DNA of 64,000 nucleotides from NCBI RefSeq assembly GCF_010692725.1, contig NZ_JAAFZB010000096.1, positions 372,001 through 436,000 of the forward strand, in the 5' to 3' direction. Both the position numbers and the translations under genes were made by a program. Shown here one piece after another: positions 26,107 through 35,629 of this stretch (position 1 is the first letter of the stretch; every line of letters starts with the position of its first letter). This DNA comes from Flavihumibacter soli. Lineage in GTDB: Bacteria > Bacteroidota > Bacteroidia > Sphingobacteriales > Sphingobacteriaceae. The notes under the pieces were generated by a model, which was not told the DNA's origin, searched no databases, and worked only from the letters and a program-made list of their open reading frames with translations.

Positions 26107-26601
26107 ATGAATATTAATGACATATCGATCCGTTCAGACATCAGACCCGGAGACCTCGGCTATGTGATATACCGTCACGGCAGGCTCTACGCCGAGGAAT
26201 ATAATTATGGCGTTGCATTCGAAATGTACGTCGCTGCAAGCATGGCGGAATTCTACAGGAGCTACGATCCTGAACTCGACAGGGTATGGATCTGCGAGCA
26301 CGGCGACCAGATGGTCGGCTTCATCCTGCTGATGCACCGGGAAAATAAAACGGCGCAGGTCCGTTACTTCTACCTGGAGCCCGCTTACAGGGGCATCGGT
26401 CTCGGCAAAAAACTGATGGGATTACTGATGGATTTTCTGAAGGACAGGGATTATACATCTGCCTTTTTGCTCACCACGGATGAACTGCACGGTGCGGCAT
26501 CTATCTACCGCAAGTTTGGTTTTGTATTAACTGAGGAAACCGAATCCACAACCTTTGGGAAGCAGCTTAAGGAGCAACGGTATGAATATGTGCCGGCTTA
26601 A
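26107..26601 (+). CDS. GNAT-family N-acetyltransferase
   Basis: The ~164-residue protein has a GNAT fold. It has an acetyl-CoA-binding loop YLEPAYRGIGLGKKLMGLLM (R/Q-x-x-G-x-G/A type), an upstream strand VWICEHGDQMVGFILLM and the final strand/helix GAASIYRKFGFVLTEE. The family moves acetyl groups from acetyl-CoA to amines; the acceptor is unknown. The frame is open upstream to 26041 through a dispersed repeat. ATG 26107 (MNINDISI) is the likelier start. Confidence 0.85.
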   Translation: MNINDISIRSDIRPGDLGYVIYRHGRLYAEEYNYGVAFEMYVAASMAEFYRSYDPELDRVWICEHGDQMVGFILLMHRENKTAQVRYFYLEPAYRGIGLGKKLMGLLMDFLKDRDYTSAFLLTTDELHGAASIYRKFGFVLTEETESTTFGKQLKEQRYEYVPA

Positions 26602-26782
26602 CAAAGCTCTGCCTAGCTGGCCATCCGCGGAATAATGTACAACCCATCCTTTAACCAGTGTTCACCAAGCATGGGTTAATACTGCTTTTTCGGCAGTGCA
26701 ATAAATTGCACCGCGAGTTGTTACCCGATTCTGATCTCAATTTATTAAATTGTTTCTTCATTTTTCGGAACCCCATTGGCAC

Positions 26783-29398
26783 ATGAAAACTACGCTGATC
26801 ATACTCACGTTATTATTTTTGCCACCGGCACTACTCGCACAAAAGAAAGAGCAGGCCAGAGCAGATTCCCTGCGACAGGTACTTCAAAGCACTCAACAAG
26901 ATACTACACGGGTAAAGACCCTAAATGCGATCGCCATCGATCAGTTAAAGCTTGGTAAAGCTGACAGTGCCATTGAACTGTCTTCCGCTGCGCTTAGCCT
27001 TTCTAGAAAGATAAATTTCACCCGTGGTGAAGCCGACTCCTATTTTTTCTTAGGGCAGGCATATGCAGGCAAAGCCAAATCAAATGATGCACTGTCAAAC
27101 TATTTGTCTGCTCAGAAACTCTACGAGCAGATAAAGCGTCCCGAAGAACTGGCCGAAACTTACTATGCAATGGGTTCCGTTCACCAGCGTACTAACTATG
27201 CCGAGGCCCTACATTTTTTTAAAAAGGGATTGGAAACAGCACAGCAGACAAGCAATAAAAATTTGGCAGGCAAAATTGCCTATATAACGGCCGTTGTACT
27301 CATACGGAAAAGTGAATACAACAATGCCGCCGTGTACAAGGACATGGCTATAAAGTATTATACAGAGTCAGGAAATGAAGCAGGTCTCGCCAATTGCTAT
27401 GTCGTTAGTGCCAGGCTTAATAATCAAAAGGGAAACATTCAACAGTCCTTAAAGGATAATTATACGGCCCTGCGGCTTTTCGAAAGAACAGGTAATAAAG
27501 TCGGAATATATAATGTGCATACCGGTCTCGGACTGATGTATGAAGATCAAAAGAACTGGAAGGAAGCTTTAAATAGTTATCTCCTGGCAAAAAAAGCTGC
27601 GGAAGAGCAGGCTAATAAAATGGTATTGGCGGGTGCCTATAATAATCTCGGGAATGCATACAGGGAGTTGGGGAAGACGGCCGAAGCCCTGAAAGCATTT
27701 GAAGAAGCGCTGAGGCTATCTGAGCTTACAGGTGACAAGAAAGGGATCGCCTCTTCCCAGGGTAATTTAGGAACTATATATAGCTTAATGGGTAAGCCTG
27801 AAGAAGCTTTGAAAAGCTTTGATGAGGCCAGGAAACGATTTGAAGAGATCGGTTCGAAAGAGTCAGCTGCTATATCATACCTGGAAAGCGGAAGTGTTTA
27901 TTTCGACATGAGAAAACTGGATGAAAGCCAAACTTCACTGGAAAAAGCATTAAGCATCTCGAAACAGGTTGGATACAAAGACGTAATCAGTAAATCATAT
28001 AAGCTGCTTTCACAAATTGACACGGCAAGAGGTAACTATATTTCTGCGCTTAAGAACTATCAATCGTTTATAGATTATCGTGATAGTATTTCTAATGCAG
28101 AATCGGCAAAACTGCTACTTGAACAAAGAATGCAATATGCATTTTCAAAGAAAGAAGACTCATTAAGGCTTGAGCAGGCGCTGATCGCAGAACAACTAGA
28201 GAAACAAACGCTTCTTTCGAAAAAGCAGCAGCAGGATCTGAAACTAAAGCAGGCGGCTCTTGAACTGACAAAAAGAGAAAAAGATGTGCAGATGTTGACC
28301 TTCTTGAAGGCAAAAGCAGAACTACAGCTCAGCAATGCCCAAAAGGAAAGAAAGCTAGGACTTGCAGAGCAGGAAAAGGCGTTGAAGCAGTCGCAGCTTG
28401 AAAAACAGACATTAGTTTCGAAACAAAAGGAACAGGCACTGTTACTTAAAGATAAGGAATTAACGGTTAAGCGATCACAGCGTAACATCTACCTCATCGG
28501 CGCAATAGCTTTTCTTGTGCTTTCCTTGTTCATTCTGCGCAACAACCGCCAAAAGCAAAGAGCCAATATCGAGCTGCGGCAGCAAAAGAACGAAACCGAG
28601 AAGGCACTGATCGAACTGAAGAACACGCAGGCCCAGTTGATACAGCGGGAGAAGATGGCGTCACTGGGCGAACTAACAGCCGGCATTGCTCATGAATTAC
28701 AAAACCCTTTAAACTTTGTGAATAACTTCTCAGGTCTTAATAAAGAGTTAGTAGCTGAGATGAAAGCGGAACTGGTGAAGGGCAACTATGAAGAGGTGGG
28801 AGCTCTCGCAGAAGACATTGAAGAAAACGGGGAAAAAATAATCAATCACGGCCAAAGGGCTGCTGATATTATAAAAAGTATGCTGGAGCACAGTCACGGT
28901 ACCACCGGCGAAAAACAACTAACCGACATTAACAGGCTGGCAGAAGAATACCTGTGGCTGGCTTATCATGGTTCAAAGGCCAGGGACAAAAACTTTACTG
29001 CCGAAATACAAACTCACTACGATAGTAATGTAGGGGCAGTCAACGTCGTACCACAGGAAATAGGAAGGGTCTTTCTGAATCTCTATAACAATGCATTTTA
29101 TGCCGTCAGCCAGAAAAAGAAAAAGCTGGGTGGAAGGTTTGAACCGGAAGTTACAATGAATACCAAAAGAGTAAACGGTCATGTTGAAATACATGTGAAA
29201 GATAACGGCACTGGCATCTCACAGAAGTCACTCCACAAGATCTTTCAGCCTTTCTACACCACCAAACCCGCAGGCGAAGGCACGGGTCTGGGATTGTCCC
29301 TTAGTTATGATATAATCACCAAGGGTCATGGTGGTGATATAGCAGTAGATACAAAAGAAGGAGAATACTCGGAGTTTATCATTCAACTGCCGGCATAA
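26783..29398 (+). CDS. TPR-domain sensor histidine kinase
   Basis: The 871-residue protein starts with signal peptide MKTTLIILTLLFLPPALLAQ. About eight TPR repeats follow (about 40-430; for example AYNNLGNAYRELGKTAEALK and SSQGNLGTIYSLMGKPEEAL), then a long coiled coil. There is one membrane helix near 569-588 (YLIGAIAFLVLSLFIL) and a second coiled coil. The HisKA phospho-acceptor is His637 (TAGIAHELQNPLNF), and the HATPase domain carries N box NNAFYAV, G1 DNGTGIS near 807 and G2 GEGTGLGLS. The periplasmic TPR part is the sensor. No response regulator is adjacent; 61587 encodes an orphan one. Met12 of the longer frame is chosen as start. Confidence 0.9.
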   Translation: MKTTLIILTLLFLPPALLAQKKEQARADSLRQVLQSTQQDTTRVKTLNAIAIDQLKLGKADSAIELSSAALSLSRKINFTRGEADSYFFLGQAYAGKAKSNDALSNYLSAQKLYEQIKRPEELAETYYAMGSVHQRTNYAEALHFFKKGLETAQQTSNKNLAGKIAYITAVVLIRKSEYNNAAVYKDMAIKYYTESGNEAGLANCYVVSARLNNQKGNIQQSLKDNYTALRLFERTGNKVGIYNVHTGLGLMYEDQKNWKEALNSYLLAKKAAEEQANKMVLAGAYNNLGNAYRELGKTAEALKAFEEALRLSELTGDKKGIASSQGNLGTIYSLMGKPEEALKSFDEARKRFEEIGSKESAAISYLESGSVYFDMRKLDESQTSLEKALSISKQVGYKDVISKSYKLLSQIDTARGNYISALKNYQSFIDYRDSISNAESAKLLLEQRMQYAFSKKEDSLRLEQALIAEQLEKQTLLSKKQQQDLKLKQAALELTKREKDVQMLTFLKAKAELQLSNAQKERKLGLAEQEKALKQSQLEKQTLVSKQKEQALLLKDKELTVKRSQRNIYLIGAIAFLVLSLFILRNNRQKQRANIELRQQKNETEKALIELKNTQAQLIQREKMASLGELTAGIAHELQNPLNFVNNFSGLNKELVAEMKAELVKGNYEEVGALAEDIEENGEKIINHGQRAADIIKSMLEHSHGTTGEKQLTDINRLAEEYLWLAYHGSKARDKNFTAEIQTHYDSNVGAVNVVPQEIGRVFLNLYNNAFYAVSQKKKKLGGRFEPEVTMNTKRVNGHVEIHVKDNGTGISQKSLHKIFQPFYTTKPAGEGTGLGLSLSYDIITKGHGGDIAVDTKEGEYSEFIIQLPA

Positions 29399-29453
29399 GG
29401 GAAAAACAAGGACTGGCTTTGCCTGATAAAACTACTTTAACTGGAAGTCCTGG

Positions 29454-32400
29454 CTATTGCGGTTTCTTATCACCGGAAAGACCACCTGAATAAATCTTAG
29501 GAAGAAAAGTAACCATACTGCTTATGCCAGCTAAGAGCGCAATTATTTTCTGAAAAGCCACTTCCTGTGTAAAAAATATAAAAGCCGCTATGGCTAATAA
29601 CAATACCATCAATGGGATTTTAAAGGCTGCCCAGCTGGAATTCTTTAAAAATTTTTTACGCAAAACAGCAAGTTCATCTTCATTCTTCCTGGTCATCAGG
29701 TATGCGCGAAAACCCCGGCTAAACAATTTAATATAATTATTATCAACCAAAAAAACTCCTTTCCGAAGAAGTGAGTAAATCTCCCAGGGATTTTTATGAT
29801 TCATCAGTTCATCCTGGGCAAAATCAACCAGCAAGTATTTTTCCTTGTCGGAACAATTTTCCCATATGAAGTCGTAAAGCTGTTGATACTTCCTGCTTTT
29901 TTCAAAAATCCTTCTTTCGGCTGGAAGTCGGTCGTCGTAATCGATTTTCTTTTCATCATCATCCGTCACTGTGTTTAAGGAAAATCCGATATCCGCATTT
30001 GAAGCAAAAAATTGTTCTATTAAATTATCTTCCGGGTTAACCGTTTCTGCGTTCACATATTTTCTCAAAAACAAAAGTTCACCATTTGCTGCTATCCATC
30101 TGTTAAGCAACCAAATTGAAAAGGCGGAAAATAAAAACAGCCATGCCAGATGCAGCGATCTTCCCTTGTCACTGAAATCTAACAGGTGGTAATTCGGGAT
30201 GGCCGAGGTGATATGGGTGTAAGGGTAGCCACGATCAGGGTATCTACGATAAATTTCCTTGTACCAAAAATGGCTGGAGTCTCTGTTTACCTTTGAGTAC
30301 CAGCTGCCATCTGAAGCGCTGTCGGCGATCGCCGGGTAGTACTGGGCGTCATAGTATGAATTGGCGATTTGATCTGCCACCGTATAATAAAATTTACCAT
30401 TCACATCCCACTCTGCACTGTCCCTGAAACAGTCATTATCGCCCCGAATAGAGTCCTTATAAACTTCATAAATGCCCAGCCGCACTCTTGCAGGTCTTTT
30501 GGACGGATCGGAGTTTTGCCTAAAAGCTGTAGTGCTTAATGAAGAAGCATCATTCCTGTTTCTGGATGTCCAGCCTATACTTTTTCTTCTTTCATTGATG
30601 GCTCCGGGAAGGTAAATCTGGTGTTTTTTAACCGATTGAACTGTTTCCTGCTTATGGGCGTACCAGGAATATACGATGGCGGGTAAGCCCGACAGGCAAA
30701 AAATTAAAGCTGTAAGCAACCCGCTATAATGACGGAAATAATTTTTTTGAGCCGTATCATTAAAATCCACGACAAAGCTTTTATTGAATAATGTATATAA
30801 TGCCATTAGAATTATCAGCCCTCCCTGAAACAGCAGGAAATGATAGCTGACGGGAAACGCTATCAGCGACATATAATAGTAAAAAAGAAGACTCATGCAA
30901 AGATCAACTGCCAGCAGCTGCCATATTCTCTTTCGACTCCGGACCTTTTTCCGATGCTGCGTATTTAGTGTACGCCATAAGCATGAGCGAATAATGTACA
31001 AGCCTGCCAGCACGTTCAGCGGAGTGAATATGACGAGACTAAATATGACGTAGCTTATTTCGGGAAACAGGAAAAGAAGCAATAGAATGGCCACTGCGTA
31101 GCCGGCGAGAAATAAAAGCCCGCGATGGTAAAACTGCGACTCCCTGGCCTGGGGTATTATCCATTTCAGACAGTCTTTAAAAGTATATAATAATGGATAA
31201 TTTAAGAACCCTTTCGGCATGATGGCAATTGCAAGGCCTGATGTGAGAAGAAAAGAGATAAAGCAAAAAACTAAGGAGAAAATAAAAACCCGCATATTAA
31301 TGGGAACAATGTATCCCTTATCATAAAAGGTAACAAGATAGAATGGTTCGTTAGCGATCGGCATAATATGTACCAGGTGCTGCCTGCCATAGAAATTAAC
31401 CTCATTAAAATATTTTTCCTGGTTAGCTGCCACCGCTTCCTGAACATTCCTGTATGATTCCATTTTTTTGAACAGATTTTCCCTCAGATTCCGGTTTCTG
31501 TCAGAGTGGATCTGCACCTCCCCTTTGCGATCGATAATACAAAAACTGTAGCCTGCCGGAAGTAGTGGATAAACAATGGGCAGCATCTTAGCCCCCATTG
31601 CCGCCATAATAAGCGAATCCCCTTTAGCAAATTTCCAAATGCTGGGCTTCGCTACGACGACGGTAAATTCGCTGTTCGACTGACTGTAAACGGCTTCCCA
31701 GGTGAATTTTCTTCCGGAACTATCGGGCAGCCAAAACATCTCCTTATTTTTGACATCCTTGAAGAATTGCCTATTATCCACATGAACCTTGACTGGGCTT
31801 GAGTCCGAAGGTGAGACCTTTATCTTTTGCATTCCGGACTTGTCTATCCAGCTCAAATTGTAAAAAGGAGTTACCCGGTATGAGTGTTCTTTACTTACGG
31901 TTTTAAAGCACATATTAATATCTTCCTGATCTGCTGGTCCTAATGGGCCGTATGCATTCGCAAAAGATATATCATATGTGGTTAATTGATTGTAACTCCT
32001 GATTAATTGATTCTTAAAATTTTGTCCTATCTGATCTGACAAGTCCTTCAGATTCTCCTTTACCTGCCGCTCCGCTCCTTTCCATAAAAGGAATTGAATA
32101 GCAATTAAGGTTATCACACAGGCGCCGATAAAAACAGACAGAACGTACAGGAAAAAATCTGTCAGTCCCACCACTTCATTCGAATCCATTATATAGAATT
32201 TAAATACCGGGAGCAGGATAATAACCAGGAGAAAAACGGTGGCTACAATAAAGACAAAATAAAAAGGCAGATGGTCTAAGGTTGCATTATACTTGTTTTC
32301 GTTCACAAGACCGCACAAGACCAGGTGGTGGGAACCGGCGTAGAACGGATAAAAGAACAGTTTGTAAGCCATTCCTTCCACCTGGATCTCGCGAATGCCG

Positions 32401-33017
32401 GCCGTAAAAGATTGAGTCGTCTTTGGCAACAGACTGTCGACCATGAGACTCGACAGGCTGCTTACTTCCGGATCTTCATAAAGAGCTTTTGCAGTTTTGC
32501 CCTCTAATTTTAAAAGCATGTAGGAGCTGAACAGTTCTTCCTTTTGAGAACTAAGCAGCGGCATCAAAAAAGTCAGGAGCGATTCCGAAATCACTAAGGT
32601 ATCCTTATCAGGATTTCTCGACACATTATCAAGGTATTCTCTGTTAATTGCAGCCAGATAAAATGCTGTATCTGCAACGGCCGAATCAATTACCCGGCCA
32701 GACGCTGTATCCCTGGGACTGCGGAAATTAACCGTCCCGGTGATGTTATTTAACTCTAATAGGCCTTTTATTGAACCATAGTCTTTATTTTTTCCGCCAC
32801 CATAAAAGTTTTTAAACAGTTTCAGATGGTTATCTACTTTCCCTTGAATATTGCTAGCAATATTATGTAAGATTATAAATCCATTCCTGTTTGTCGCCAC
32901 CCTGTTAATGGGTATGAAATAATAAAAGTATAGGGAAATAAACACCGCTGCTATCAGCAATATAATGATCGACCAGGTTATGTTGCGCCAGCGTCGGGAT
33001 AAGAATGAGACATTCAT
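29454..33017 (-). CDS. Very large Cache-containing membrane protein, unknown
   Basis: The 1187-residue protein has about eleven hydrophobic segments. TM1 is at 14-34, followed by an extracytoplasmic region (35-250). TM2 and TM3 lie at 252-274 and 286-311. A second extracytoplasmic domain (about 315-570) is Cache-like: DNRQFFKDVKNK, EAVYSQSNSEFTVVVAKPS and FCIIDRKGEVQIHSDRNR. A cluster of helices spans about 575-790. A third periplasmic stretch, another TM, a cytoplasmic part and two C-terminal helices follow. The cytoplasmic part has SRKYQQLYDFIWENCSDKEK and MNHKNPWEIYSLLRKGVFLV, which look like a winged-helix pattern. There is no kinase, cyclase or methyl-accepting domain, so its output is unknown. 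It is convergent with the histidine kinase gene. Confidence 0.65.
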   Translation of the reverse strand: MNVSFLSRRWRNITWSIIILLIAAVFISLYFYYFIPINRVATNRNGFIILHNIASNIQGKVDNHLKLFKNFYGGGKNKDYGSIKGLLELNNITGTVNFRSPRDTASGRVIDSAVADTAFYLAAINREYLDNVSRNPDKDTLVISESLLTFLMPLLSSQKEELFSSYMLLKLEGKTAKALYEDPEVSSLSSLMVDSLLPKTTQSFTAGIREIQVEGMAYKLFFYPFYAGSHHLVLCGLVNENKYNATLDHLPFYFVFIVATVFLLVIILLPVFKFYIMDSNEVVGLTDFFLYVLSVFIGACVITLIAIQFLLWKGAERQVKENLKDLSDQIGQNFKNQLIRSYNQLTTYDISFANAYGPLGPADQEDINMCFKTVSKEHSYRVTPFYNLSWIDKSGMQKIKVSPSDSSPVKVHVDNRQFFKDVKNKEMFWLPDSSGRKFTWEAVYSQSNSEFTVVVAKPSIWKFAKGDSLIMAAMGAKMLPIVYPLLPAGYSFCIIDRKGEVQIHSDRNRNLRENLFKKMESYRNVQEAVAANQEKYFNEVNFYGRQHLVHIMPIANEPFYLVTFYDKGYIVPINMRVFIFSLVFCFISFLLTSGLAIAIMPKGFLNYPLLYTFKDCLKWIIPQARESQFYHRGLLFLAGYAVAILLLLFLFPEISYVIFSLVIFTPLNVLAGLYIIRSCLWRTLNTQHRKKVRSRKRIWQLLAVDLCMSLLFYYYMSLIAFPVSYHFLLFQGGLIILMALYTLFNKSFVVDFNDTAQKNYFRHYSGLLTALIFCLSGLPAIVYSWYAHKQETVQSVKKHQIYLPGAINERRKSIGWTSRNRNDASSLSTTAFRQNSDPSKRPARVRLGIYEVYKDSIRGDNDCFRDSAEWDVNGKFYYTVADQIANSYYDAQYYPAIADSASDGSWYSKVNRDSSHFWYKEIYRRYPDRGYPYTHITSAIPNYHLLDFSDKGRSLHLAWLFLFSAFSIWLLNRWIAANGELLFLRKYVNAETVNPEDNLIEQFFASNADIGFSLNTVTDDDEKKIDYDDRLPAERRIFEKSRKYQQLYDFIWENCSDKEKYLLVDFAQDELMNHKNPWEIYSLLRKGVFLVDNNYIKLFSRGFRAYLMTRKNEDELAVLRKKFLKNSSWAAFKIPLMVLLLAIAAFIFFTQEVAFQKIIALLAGISSMVTFLPKIYSGGLSGDKKPQ

Positions 33018-33598
33018 AACGAAGCGATTAAATTTGCAGCCTAATAAGGAGCGGTATTAATTCTGTTCCGTTGCACACTAGTTAAGTAATTAAGCTATAA
33101 GTAGCCATTCCACTAACCAGAAAGGCTTTTTCAACAGAGCTTAAGGATTACAAATCAGACCTATAATTTGAAGCTACTTTCAATACTAACCCTTACCAGC
33201 CCCGGTTCAATACATACAGAGATTTCCATCCGGTCCATAAACAATCGCCGTAGGGTGGAGAAATCCATTGTGATAGTCCCCGACCGTAAAGCCTCCTTTA
33301 CATGAAAAGTTCCTACGGTGGAAACGGCAGCAATTTAAAAGGGATTGTCACTGCATCAAAAGAATCAGCTTAAAAGTGATGGTCCATTATCTACGATAGG
33401 GTACCGTATCTATGGTTGCGAGAGTCCTAAAAATAACCTGAAGTAAGTATCCGAACGATGAGAATCTATTATCAGGACAATAGCTAGTGTGCAGCTTCAG
33501 AGAAGAAATCGTAGAATATTTAACAAAAATAGTTAAATATTTAAATAGAATAAAAAACTTTAAATCATTATTTAAAGATAACACCTTCGTACCCAAAC
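33018..33598. other. Gap without gene
   Basis: I find no credible coding region. The minus strand around 33170-33310 has a ~55-codon open frame without a proper start that ends SIESSFKL; this may be a worn gene remnant. The rest is AT-rich. Confidence 0.35.
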
Positions 33599-33625
33599 AA
33601 AAAAAGCCTTCCTTCCGGAAAGCTT
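33599..33625 (-). terminator. Rho-independent terminator of the tRNA
   Basis: On the minus strand AAGCTTTCC-GGAA-GGAAGGCTT forms a stem of eight pairs with one mismatch, followed by seven T residues. It lies 7 bp after the tRNA 3' end. Confidence 0.7.
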
Positions 33626-33632
33626 TTCTCAG

Positions 33633-33706
33633 TGCGCCCACCTGGGCTCGAACCAGGGACCAAAAGATTATGAGTCTTCTACTCTAACCAACTGAGCTAT
33701 GGGCGC
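33633..33706 (-). tRNA. tRNA-Met (anticodon CAT)
   Basis: The 74-nt cloverleaf has acceptor GCGCCCA / TGGGCGC and discriminator A, D arm GCTC-AGTTGGTTA-GAGT, and anticodon stem GAAGA / TCTTT with loop CTCATAA. The T arm is CCTGG-TTCGAGC-CCAGG. CCA is not encoded. The CAT anticodon could also be tRNA-Ile2 after lysidine modification; the stem sequence favours elongator Met. Confidence 0.92.
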
Positions 33707-33962
33707 GGCTAAAACCTGCGTTTTTTGCGAATGCAATTTTAAGGAATTGCATCGGATATAAAAAATCTAAAGGCAAAAAAACGAATCTGTTTGGTTAGCA
33801 GCGGTTTTCGTTCTTAAACTTATATTTTTTGTTGAAATATTTTACAGAAAAAGCTTTGAATTTTAAATAAAAACGTAAATTTCATTACAGAAAGTTTTCG
33901 TAGCCCTGCCCGTTCTTGCCTTAGCTAAACCGCCATCAGCCCGCGCTTTGGATCGCAAAAGA

Positions 33963-34226
33963 ATGAATGAATTCGACATCATTTTAAATAACGCCCGGGG
34001 CCGAACCTTATCAGCCCACGTGAAATACGTGCATCCAGACCATTTCCTTGTTGAGATAGATCATCTTAAGCTTAAATTGAAGGTTTCAAAAAATACACAG
34101 GGAAAATTAGAATGCGAGGAAGGAGAGGAATTGCATTCTAACCTGGTTAGCGATATCTGCGATCAGATCAACGCCCGCCTTTATTCACATGACGATCTGA
34201 GTCCCGACAACCGGCCTCCGGATTAA
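33963..34226 (+). CDS. Conserved hypothetical small protein
   Basis: The ~87-residue soluble protein begins MNEFDIILNNARGRTLSAHV and has a beta-rich segment YVHPDHFLVEIDHLKLKLKV, then an acidic stretch and a helix. I do not recognise the family. The frame could start at TTG 33948, but ATG 33963 is the first ordinary start. It lies 51 bp upstream of the HAD gene on the same strand and may share its transcript. Confidence 0.6.
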   Translation: MNEFDIILNNARGRTLSAHVKYVHPDHFLVEIDHLKLKLKVSKNTQGKLECEEGEELHSNLVSDICDQINARLYSHDDLSPDNRPPD

Positions 34227-34277
34227 CGGCCTTCATATCCCCGCAATTTTCGATATTGCGGCAGATTTCTCTCTGCC

Positions 34278-34934
34278 ATGACGAATATTAAGAATATCAT
34301 TTTTGATTACGGGAACGTTATCTTCCTCATCGACTTCAAACGCACACAACACACTTTCACTGAATTGGGTATTGAGAACGTGGAACGTTTTTTCGCACAT
34401 ACCGGTCATGATCCGCTTTTTGATGAATTTGAAAAAGGATTGATCACTGCCCACGAATTCCGAGATGGCATTCGCCGGATCACCGGCAGACCCGATCTGA
34501 CCGACGCACAGATCGATAATGCCTGGAATACTCTGCTGATCGGCGTTCCACCGGTTAATCATCAGATCCTCCTGAAGGCAAAAGAACGCTACCGAACCTT
34601 TTTACTGAGCAACAATAACGAGATCCATTATAACTGGATAATAGATTACCTTAAGTCAGAGTATCATATTGAATCAAATGCGGTCTTTTTTGAAAAGGAT
34701 TATTACTCACACCTGATGAAAATGCGAAAGCCTGACACCAATATCTTTGAATTTGCCCTTCGCGAAAACAACCTGAACGTGGAAGAAACCCTGTTTATTG
34801 ATGACAGTCCGCAGCATATCAAAACTGCGCAGAGCCTGGGCCTGCATACCCACCTTTTGACCGCACCGGAAACACTTGAGAGTTTTATGTACAGCTCAGG
34901 TCTCCTGGAGAAGGAGGAAGTAAAAATCTCTTAA
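34278..34934 (+). CDS. HAD-superfamily hydrolase (HAD-IA)
   Basis: The 218-residue protein has the HAD motifs: motif I IIFDYGNVIFLIDF at the start (the second Asp of the usual DxD is replaced by Gly-Asn, as in the YihX-like DYGNV group), motif II FLLSNNNEIH, motif III Lys (FFEKDYYSHLMKMRKPD) and motif IV LFIDDSPQHIK. Relatives dephosphorylate sugar phosphates such as alpha-glucose-1-phosphate. It is followed after 9 bp by the DUF962 gene. Confidence 0.88.
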   Translation: MTNIKNIIFDYGNVIFLIDFKRTQHTFTELGIENVERFFAHTGHDPLFDEFEKGLITAHEFRDGIRRITGRPDLTDAQIDNAWNTLLIGVPPVNHQILLKAKERYRTFLLSNNNEIHYNWIIDYLKSEYHIESNAVFFEKDYYSHLMKMRKPDTNIFEFALRENNLNVEETLFIDDSPQHIKTAQSLGLHTHLLTAPETLESFMYSSGLLEKEEVKIS

Positions 34935-34943
34935 ATTTAAGGT

Positions 34944-35258
34944 ATGGAAGAAAAACGATTCGGATCGCTCAAAGAGTTCTATCCTTTCTACCTTACAGAA
35001 CATCGTAACACGACAAGCCGGGTGCTGCATTTCATTGGTACGGGCTTCGTCCTTCTTCTTATTCCTGTCGCCATTCTGTTCAGAGATGCCCGCCTGCTTA
35101 TTCTGATCCCCTTTGTAGGCTATGGCTTTGCATGGATGGGACATTATTTCTTTGAAAAGAACCGGCCTGCTACCTTTAAATACCCGGGCTACAGTCTCGC
35201 AAGTGATTTTATACTGTTCTGGCACCTGCTGACGGGAAAGCAAAAATTCAGGGAATAG
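34944..35258 (+). CDS. DUF962 / Mpo1-like membrane protein
   Basis: This 104-residue protein has the DUF962 signature: FYPFYLTEHRNTTSRVLHFIG, then two membrane helices (VLLLIPVAILF and LLILIPFVGYGFAWMGHYFFEKNRPATF). The conserved HR...HF-G and H-F-E-NRPA blocks match the Mpo1 family; yeast Mpo1 is an Fe-dependent dioxygenase for 2-hydroxy fatty acids. The bacterial role is not established. It is probably in an operon with the upstream HAD gene. Confidence 0.85.
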   Translation: MEEKRFGSLKEFYPFYLTEHRNTTSRVLHFIGTGFVLLLIPVAILFRDARLLILIPFVGYGFAWMGHYFFEKNRPATFKYPGYSLASDFILFWHLLTGKQKFRE

Positions 35259-35305
35259 CAGCCGGCCGGCTAAACAAAAGACTTCCAGCGCTTGTTATTT
35301 GATTT

Positions 35306-35629
35306 ATGAGCGCAAACGAATTTGAATACGAAAGCCTTGTTGAGGCACTGAATGCCCTGAAGGAAAAGGGCTTTACGCACGACTTCAATATCCACAATAG
35401 TGCATTGCACAGCAGTGAAGGAAATATCACCCTGAGTCCGAAGGACTTTGAGATCGTTAAGGTTTACCGTTTCGAAGGCATGAGTGATCCGGGAGACAAT
35501 TCCATCCTGTATGCAATTGATTGCCCGAAACACAATGTTAAAGGCACATTTATAAACGCCTACGGTGTCTACTCTGACGAGATCTCCGAAGAACTCCTGA
35601 AAAAACTCAATACGCCGGTACCGAATTAA
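35306..35629 (+). CDS. Conserved Bacteroidota small protein
   Basis: The 107-residue cytoplasmic protein has the pattern SLVEALNALKEKGFTHDFNI, LSPKDFEIVKVYRFEGMSDPGD, and KGTFINAYGVYSDEIS. Homologs are common in Bacteroidota; some carry a doubtful 'phosphoribosylpyrophosphate synthetase' label, although the protein is far too short for that enzyme. The function is unknown. Its last codons overlap the convergent proline dehydrogenase gene by 4 bp. Confidence 0.75.
   Translation: MSANEFEYESLVEALNALKEKGFTHDFNIHNSALHSSEGNITLSPKDFEIVKVYRFEGMSDPGDNSILYAIDCPKHNVKGTFINAYGVYSDEISEELLKKLNTPVPN

Noticed and set aside
33170-33310. Minus-strand frame ending SIESSFKL as a gene
   Set aside because: About 55 codons, no suitable start, no recognisable domain; at most a worn remnant.
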